This document shows positions 59,424-64,000 of a stretch of 64,000 nucleotides of DNA, piece after piece. The DNA is taken from positions 620,001-684,000 of the forward strand of contig NZ_FQVP01000003.1 of the NCBI RefSeq assembly GCF_900129395.1. The letters run 5' to 3'. The number at the start of each line of letters is the position of its first letter. Position 1 is the stretch's first letter. The stretch comes from Pseudosulfitobacter pseudonitzschiae. Its GTDB lineage: Bacteria; Pseudomonadota; Alphaproteobacteria; Rhodobacterales; Rhodobacteraceae. Both the position numbers and the translations under genes were made by a program. The notes under the pieces were generated by a model. It was not told where the DNA came from, did no database searches, and saw nothing but the letters and a program-made list of their open reading frames with translations.

Positions 59424-61439
59424 TCAGAGGTGATCACGCGCTATGCTGTCCTCGACGCTTTTGTCGAATATCAATGTGTCATTCTCATATGCCTCGACTT
59501 TCGCCGTCAGGTAGAAAGTCGTCTCGTCTGACCACATTTCGCTGTAGGTCTCGGTGCGCAGGCGGATGTCGCCGCGCTCGATCTCGTCGGTCCAGTGGCA
59601 GGTGCCCCGCGCGCTCAGCGGATCGTCGGGATGGATCGACCATCGTTCGCGGGCAACAGATCCGTTGATCAGCCCGTGATCGCAGTCGCGCCATTTGCCG
59701 AAATCATCCTCGATCACCAGCGTTGTCGTGCCGGTCACCATATCCGTGTCCTGGCGACGGACGTGGTTCTCGGGGCGCAGTTCCTCAACCTCCCACGGCT
59801 CGGCAGCAGCAGGGGGCGGAAAGGCGACCGACGCGTCCTGTGCCCGCGGCTCGTGCAGCGGCACGCCCAGTTGCGCGCGGTGGATGTGCACGGCGGCGGC
59901 GGTGGGCGTGGGCCACATCAGCGGCCAGTAGGCGGTCGAGATGGACACCCGCAGCCGGTGCCCCTTGGGCACACGATAGCCGACGTGATCCAGCGCCAGC
60001 GTCACGAACTGGTCCTCGCCCACGGGCATCGCACTGGGGTCCGACGCGCTGTCGCGGTGGCTGAGGTTCAGCACGCCATAGGTGATCCGCGTGGACGCCC
60101 CGTCCGGGTGCACATGGCACAGCCGCACGGCGATCTGCGCCTGCGGGGCGTCACTGCGCAGCATTATTTCGAGAGCTGGCGCGCCCAGTATGTCCATGTC
60201 GCTGTCCAGCGGGGACGAGGTCCACGTCGCCGACAAGCCGTCGTCACGGCGCTGGTCGCCAGGCATTTCCGGGCCCAGCCAGATGGCGCAGTATTCCCCC
60301 GCATCCGCGCCGGTGTGCGCAGGCGATTGCACGGTGGTGTCGGCCACATCGACGTCGGTGCTCAGCACGCCGTCACCCAGCCAGAAGCTGCGGTTCATCA
60401 CCGGCTCTTCATGCATCGTCTCGCGGCCCGCAACCGCACCGTCCTGCGTGACCCAGCGGCCCGGGCGGTCGGTGTACCACGTGGCCGGGCGCACGCCGTC
60501 CATCACATAGGCGCGGTAATCGGGATCGTCCTCGACACCGGTGTCGATGCCCTTCAACCAGCGGTCCCACCAGCGCAGGGCCTCTTGCAGAAAGCCGATG
60601 CGCGGTTCGGGCACGGCAAAGTGGGGATATTTGTGCACCCACGGACCGACGATGCCCTTGGACCCGGGAATGTTCTTCACGATCTGCGGGACGGTGTTCT
60701 TGTAGCTGTCGCCCCAGCCGCCGACGGCCAGAACCTTGGCCTTGATAGTGTCATAGCTTTCGCAGACGCTGCCGTGCTCCCAATAGCTGTCACGCCGCTG
60801 GTGGCGCAGCCACAGTGACGGCAGGAAAGGCTCGGCTTCCAGCCGCTCCAGCCACATCTCACGCCAGTTCTCGCGCAAGGCAGGGTCCGGCGCGCGGCTG
60901 GAATAGGACCACATCGTCGCCCCCCAGCCCAGGTTTTCGTTCAGCAGGTTGCCGCCCTTGTAGTGGATGTCATCGGCAAAGCGGTCGACGGTCGAACATA
61001 AGGTGATGATCGCCTTCAGCTCGGGCGGGGTCATGGCCGCCACTTGCAGCGAATTGAAGCCGCCCCAGCTGATTCCCATCATGCCCACATTGCCGTTGCA
61101 CCAGGGCTGCGCGGCCAGATGGCGGATCACCTCGACAGCGTCGTCCAGCTCTTGCTGGCTGTATTCGTCTTCCATGATCCCTTCGCTGTCGCCATTGCCG
61201 CGCATGTCCACGCGCGCACAGGCATAGCCGTGGCGGGCAAAGTAGGGATGGGTCAGCGCGTCGCGCGCACATGTGCCGTCGCGTTTGCGGTAGGGCAGGA
61301 ATTCCAGGATGGCCGGGACCTGTTCACTGTCGTCTTCGGGGCGCCACAGGCGGGCCGACAAACGTGTGCCATCAGACATGACGATGGCGTGGTCAGGGTC
61401 TTCGGTGATGTCGCGGGGGGCGTTGGATGCGTCGCTCAT
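59424..61439 (-). CDS. CocE/NonD-family hydrolase (X-Pro dipeptidyl-peptidase fold)
   Basis: A 671-aa serine hydrolase. The alpha/beta domain has YDRKRD-like FLPYRKRDGTCARDALTHPYFARHGYACARVDMRGNGDSEG and the nucleophile elbow MMGISWGGFNSLQ (about residue 126). The catalytic acid/base region is IVGPWVHKYPHFAVPEPRIGF. A C-terminal jelly-roll domain (PepX_C, about residues 330-560) contains LSATWTSSPLDSDMDILG. No signal peptide is seen. It is upstream of the peptide importer on the same strand, so it may cleave the imported compound. Confidence 0.9.
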   Translation of the reverse strand: MSDASNAPRDITEDPDHAIVMSDGTRLSARLWRPEDDSEQVPAILEFLPYRKRDGTCARDALTHPYFARHGYACARVDMRGNGDSEGIMEDEYSQQELDDAVEVIRHLAAQPWCNGNVGMMGISWGGFNSLQVAAMTPPELKAIITLCSTVDRFADDIHYKGGNLLNENLGWGATMWSYSSRAPDPALRENWREMWLERLEAEPFLPSLWLRHQRRDSYWEHGSVCESYDTIKAKVLAVGGWGDSYKNTVPQIVKNIPGSKGIVGPWVHKYPHFAVPEPRIGFLQEALRWWDRWLKGIDTGVEDDPDYRAYVMDGVRPATWYTDRPGRWVTQDGAVAGRETMHEEPVMNRSFWLGDGVLSTDVDVADTTVQSPAHTGADAGEYCAIWLGPEMPGDQRRDDGLSATWTSSPLDSDMDILGAPALEIMLRSDAPQAQIAVRLCHVHPDGASTRITYGVLNLSHRDSASDPSAMPVGEDQFVTLALDHVGYRVPKGHRLRVSISTAYWPLMWPTPTAAAVHIHRAQLGVPLHEPRAQDASVAFPPPAAAEPWEVEELRPENHVRRQDTDMVTGTTTLVIEDDFGKWRDCDHGLINGSVARERWSIHPDDPLSARGTCHWTDEIERGDIRLRTETYSEMWSDETTFYLTAKVEAYENDTLIFDKSVEDSIARDHL

Positions 61440-61479
61440 GGGCGTTGATTTTCCTGTCTGGGGCCGGATGTCAAGGCGA

Positions 61480-62571
61480 TCACCCTTTGCGCGCGATCAG
61501 CAGGTCCATCACATTCGTGCCAGTCGGGCCGGGTTTCAGCAGCGCACCGCGCGCCGCCAACCAATCGTAGGGGGCGGCGGACTCAATGGCGGCCTGGCCG
61601 CTGGAATCCCATGTTTTTCCGTCGACAACGGCCCCCGCCGCGTCCGTGGGGCCGTCCGATCCGTCGGTCCCGGCCACCAGAATATGCAGGTCGTCCGCCC
61701 CTGCGATCTCACGGGCCAACCGCAAGGCCAGCATCATGTTCCGCCCGCCCAGACCGGGTGTCTCGGGCAGGATCACGGTGGGTTCGCCGCCCAGGATGTG
61801 CAGGCCATCGGGCGCCGCTTTCAGGTCCGCCGCGATGCGCGGGGCAAGGGTTGCGACATCCTCATACAGCGTCTCGGCATTGCTGCGCAGCTCCGCCCCG
61901 GCAGCATCGGCAATGGCCGCCCGCGCGATGGCGTTCGATGCGACAATGCGCGCATCATGGGCAAATGCTGCATTTTCGGGCGCATCGCCAATCCCCGAGC
62001 CGATGACGCCCAGGCTGTCGCCCTCGACGTCCGAAATCGCCAGCGTGGTCACGCGCGCGCCCCGAAAGGCCCCCAACAACTTGCCCCCCTTGATCCGCGA
62101 CAGCCCGCGCCGCATGGCGTTGATCTGATGAATATCCGCCCCCGAGGCCAGCTTGTCTCGTGTGCGCTGCGCCAGATCGTCCAGCGTCAGGTCGTCCTCA
62201 AGCACCTCGGCCAGCGCCGATGCGCCGCCCGAGACCAGCATCAAGAGGTGCGTGCCGGGGCCGCAACCCTGCACCGCGTCCAGCATCGCGGCGCCTGCTT
62301 TCAGGCTGGCGGCATTGGGCACGGGATGCGCGGCCTCGATCACACTTGCATGGGCGGGTGCGCCGTCCGCATGGCCGTCCTTGGTGACGATCAGCACCGG
62401 TGCATCGGGGAACAGCGAGGCGGCGGCGCGGGCCATGGCGGTGGCCGCTTTGCCCACGGCGATGATGCGGTCGGGCGAAGGGATGGGATGCGCGCGCAGC
62501 GACTGGCGCACGCTGGTGTCGCCGCCCACTGCATCCACGCCGATCTGCCAGAGGTCTGTAAGCCGTGTCAT
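61480..62571 (-). CDS. Glycerate 2-kinase / DUF4147-MOFRL protein
   Basis: A 363-aa kinase. The N-terminal DUF4147 domain holds VGKAATAMARAAASLFPDAPVL and LMLVSGGASALAEVLEDDLTLDDL; the C-terminal MOFRL domain has ILGGEPTVILPETPGLGGRNMMLAL and HILVAGTDGSDGPTDAAGAVVDG. Such enzymes make 2-phosphoglycerate from glycerate and are often misnamed hydroxypyruvate reductase. At 363 aa it is somewhat shorter than typical (about 420). The start at 62571 (MTRLTDLWQIG) is preferred. It lies 40 bp upstream of the CocE gene on the same strand; a metabolic tie to the tetronate/glycolate genes at 8-23 kb is possible. Confidence 0.9.
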   Translation of the reverse strand: MTRLTDLWQIGVDAVGGDTSVRQSLRAHPIPSPDRIIAVGKAATAMARAAASLFPDAPVLIVTKDGHADGAPAHASVIEAAHPVPNAASLKAGAAMLDAVQGCGPGTHLLMLVSGGASALAEVLEDDLTLDDLAQRTRDKLASGADIHQINAMRRGLSRIKGGKLLGAFRGARVTTLAISDVEGDSLGVIGSGIGDAPENAAFAHDARIVASNAIARAAIADAAGAELRSNAETLYEDVATLAPRIAADLKAAPDGLHILGGEPTVILPETPGLGGRNMMLALRLAREIAGADDLHILVAGTDGSDGPTDAAGAVVDGKTWDSSGQAAIESAAPYDWLAARGALLKPGPTGTNVMDLLIARKG

Positions 62572-63021
62572 GATGTCCTTGGTGTTGGGACCGCGCCTTT
62601 CGGCAATGGTAGCGCGCAGGGGCAGGGCAAGCCACCAAGGAAAGATGAAAAAATTCAAAAAGACTCTATGCGCCGAATCATGATTCGGTTAGAATCACCT
62701 CAAGTCAGGCAAATCACGCCACAGCCCGCATCAGACGGGCGGCGGTACTGACCCCGGACGGTGTAACCTGGTGCTTTTGTGCCGCCCATGATCCTATGGG
62801 CGAAGTGAAAAACATCATATTATTCAGTCCGATACAGGCGCAGACGGTGGCATCTTTCGGGGTGCGCGGCAGATCAGATTGGCAGGCACGTGAGGGGTGG
62901 AGGGCAAGCGGCCCAACCGCCCCCGCGTTGCGTTCGTGACCCGGTTTGGCCTCTGTCCCCCTGTCGTCCGCGCGCGCCTTGAACGAGCGTTTTTTGAACC
63001 ACGGAAATGCGACCCGCGTGT
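62572..63021. other. Intergenic region between dtd and the glycerate kinase
   Basis: About 450 bp with no ORF I trust; small ORFs here are arginine/proline-rich shadow-like sequences. It should contain the glycerate-kinase promoter at its left end (AT-rich around 62645-62700), with the palindrome described separately, and whatever follows dtd. No RNA gene was recognised. Confidence 0.55.
62673..62688. promoter_or_regulatory. Palindrome CCGAATCATGATTCGG with clustered GANTC sites
   Basis: A perfect 16-bp palindrome 102 bp upstream of the glycerate-kinase start. Three GANTC sites (the CcrM methylation target of alphaproteobacteria) lie within 22 bp (62675-62696), two in the palindrome. TGATTC-N5-GAATCA forms an overlapping inverted repeat. 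Confidence 0.5.
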
Positions 63022-63465
63022 TCAGTCGGCGGTGTCGATCCACAGGGTGACGGGGCCGTCATTGGTCAGGCTCACCGCCATATCCGCGCCGAACTGGCCG
63101 GTTTGCGTGGCAATGCCCAGATCGCGCAGGGCCTGGGCGAATTGCAGATACAACGTTTCGGCCTGATCGGGACGGGCTGCGCCGGAAAAGCCGGGGCGGT
63201 TGCCGCGGCTGGTGTCGGCGGCTAGCGTGAACTGGCTGACCACAAGGGCCGAGCCGCCGGTCTGCAGGACCGACAGGTTCATCTTGCCCGCCTCATCCTT
63301 GAACAACCGCAGTTTCGAAATCTTGACCGCCAGCGCGCGGGCGGTGTCAAAGTCGTCTTCGGGCATCGCACAGACCAGGATCAGCAGGCCGGGACCGGTG
63401 GCGCCGACCTCGACCCCGTCCACGTGCACCGATGCCTCTGTCACCCTTTGCAGCAGCGCACGCAT
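63022..63465 (-). CDS. dtd: D-aminoacyl-tRNA deacylase Dtd
   Basis: A 147-aa proofreading enzyme that removes D-amino acids from tRNA. It opens [17 protein letters not shown] and has the catalytic [18 protein letters not shown] (about residues 77-94) and the cross-subunit Gly-Pro motif in [12 protein letters not shown] near the C-terminus. It is full length for the family. Its ATG overlaps the nitroreductase stop by one base (TGATG), so the two genes are coupled. The longer frame upstream belongs to the nitroreductase region in another frame. Confidence 0.96.
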   Translation of the reverse strand: MRALLQRVTEASVHVDGVEVGATGPGLLILVCAMPEDDFDTARALAVKISKLRLFKDEAGKMNLSVLQTGGSALVVSQFTLAADTSRGNRPGFSGAARPDQAETLYLQFAQALRDLGIATQTGQFGADMAVSLTNDGPVTLWIDTAD

Positions 63466-64000
63466 CAGTCTTTCCAGTCGATCACATCGGCGGGCGTTGC
63501 CCGTTCTGTGCGAAAACTGTTGGCGGGGTGGTCGGGGTCGGCATAGCCAAAGGAAATGGCGCACAGCAGGTTGCGGTCGTCGGGCAGTCCAAAGTGGTCG
63601 CGCACCATCGGCGCATAGGCGGCGATGGCCGCTTGCGGCACCGTGGCCACGCCCTGCGCGGCGGCTGCCAGCGTAAAGGCCGCGACAAAGCCGCCCGAAT
63701 CCATCGCGCCATATGGTCCCAGTTCCTTGGGGGCGGTGATCAATGCCACATGCGGCGCGCCGAACAGGCGATAGTTTTCCATCATCTGTTTGGCCCCGGC
63801 AGGCCGGTCGCCCTTTTCAATGCCCATGGCGCTGTACAGCTGAAAGCCGCAGGTGCGGCGGCGATCCAGGTAGACGCCCTGGTATTTCTCGGGCCAGTCC
63901 AGGTCAGGGGCCGGGGTGGCCGTCATCACATGGGCATACAGTGCCTCGCGAAATCTGTCCGCAGCCGCACCGCTGGCAATGGTCACCTGCCAGGGCTGCG
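63465..64000 (-). CDS. Nitroreductase-family protein, N-terminus cut by window edge
   Basis: FMN-dependent oxidoreductase; 177 C-terminal codons are visible and the frame is open to the window edge. It shows [20 protein letters not shown] at the edge, typical of the nitroreductase FMN-binding region after the missing N-terminal RRSVR-type motif. [44 protein letters not shown] and [23 protein letters not shown] complete the family pattern. It is translated just upstream of dtd. The substrate is unknown. Confidence 0.9.
   Translation of the reverse strand, partial: QPWQVTIASGAAADRFREALYAHVMTATPAPDLDWPEKYQGVYLDRRRTCGFQLYSAMGIEKGDRPAGAKQMMENYRLFGAPHVALITAPKELGPYGAMDSGGFVAAFTLAAAAQGVATVPQAAIAAYAPMVRDHFGLPDDRNLLCAISFGYADPDHPANSFRTERATPADVIDWKD

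Noticed and set aside
62714-63043. Small minus-strand ORF between dtd and glycerate kinase
   Set aside because: Low-complexity sequence overlapping the dtd end; not supported as a gene.

Overview
The window looks like a chromosomal segment of a marine Rhodobacteraceae (Roseobacter group) alphaproteobacterium. The inference rests on the high GC content, the phnCDEE, ureDABCEFG and urtABCDE gene orders, the Tat-type solute-binding proteins, and many ATGA/TGATG overlaps between neighbouring genes. I saw no insertion sequence, phage, integrase or CRISPR array. The only RNA gene I can support is one tRNA-Gly.

Layout. 1-3.2 kb (minus strand): phosphonate importer phnC-phnD-phnE-phnE' behind a good Pho box. 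3.3-5.9 kb (minus): a second ABC importer of the nitrate/sulfonate/taurine type with unknown substrate. 6.1 kb: a YqaA-type membrane protein. 6.6-27.3 kb: a large sugar-acid island. It holds a D-apionate-type module (ApnO-like dehydrogenase, DUF1537 kinase, RuBisCO-like protein) with its GntR/FadR regulator, a tetronate module (denD, ltnD, otnK, otnC, otnI), a UxaA/GarD-type dehydratase, a 2-hydroxyacid dehydrogenase, three SDRs, a split transketolase and a COG4091 SAF-domain dehydrogenase. A VOC/TetR pair and an LprI-like gene are embedded in it. 27.3-28.5 kb: a small conserved-looking protein and a delta-class carbonic anhydrase. 28.8-33.4 kb: an operon with relatives of the ectoine-utilisation enzymes EutB, EutD/DoeA and EutA plus an acyl-CoA synthetase. 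33.5-38.9 kb (minus): the urease operon, with two unusual small ORFs. 39.3-45.3 kb (plus): the urea ABC transporter urtABCDE, divergent from urease. 45.4-53.2 kb: siderophore-interacting protein, glutathione transferase, tRNA-Gly, ABC exporter, acyl-CoA synthetase, esterase and an alkaline-phosphatase-superfamily enzyme. 53.3-54.1 kb: a divergent MarR/DUF1428 pair. 54.2-62.6 kb (minus): a peptide-type ABC importer with a fused double ATPase, a CocE/NonD hydrolase and a glycerate kinase. 62.6-64 kb: D-aminoacyl-tRNA deacylase and a truncated nitroreductase.

The most interesting element is the sugar-acid island. At least five gene starts or divergent promoters between 6.5 and 17.3 kb carry a GGTATA-type operator. 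Three are a perfect TGGTATACCA palindrome, and two are a 17-bp sequence present in opposite orientations. The encoded FadR-type regulator resembles NanR, which binds GGTATA repeats. Apionate-type and erythronate/threonate catabolism, each with its own DUF1537 kinase, therefore look like one regulon. Expected end products are dihydroxyacetone phosphate from the tetronates, and either a tetrulose phosphate or glycolate plus 3-phosphoglycerate from the apionate branch. The substrate transporter and the first sugar-oxidising steps are not in the window.

Nutrient acquisition is the other theme: phosphonates under Pho control, urea uptake plus hydrolysis, and peptide uptake. All functions are assigned by reading motifs and gene order; no database search was possible.
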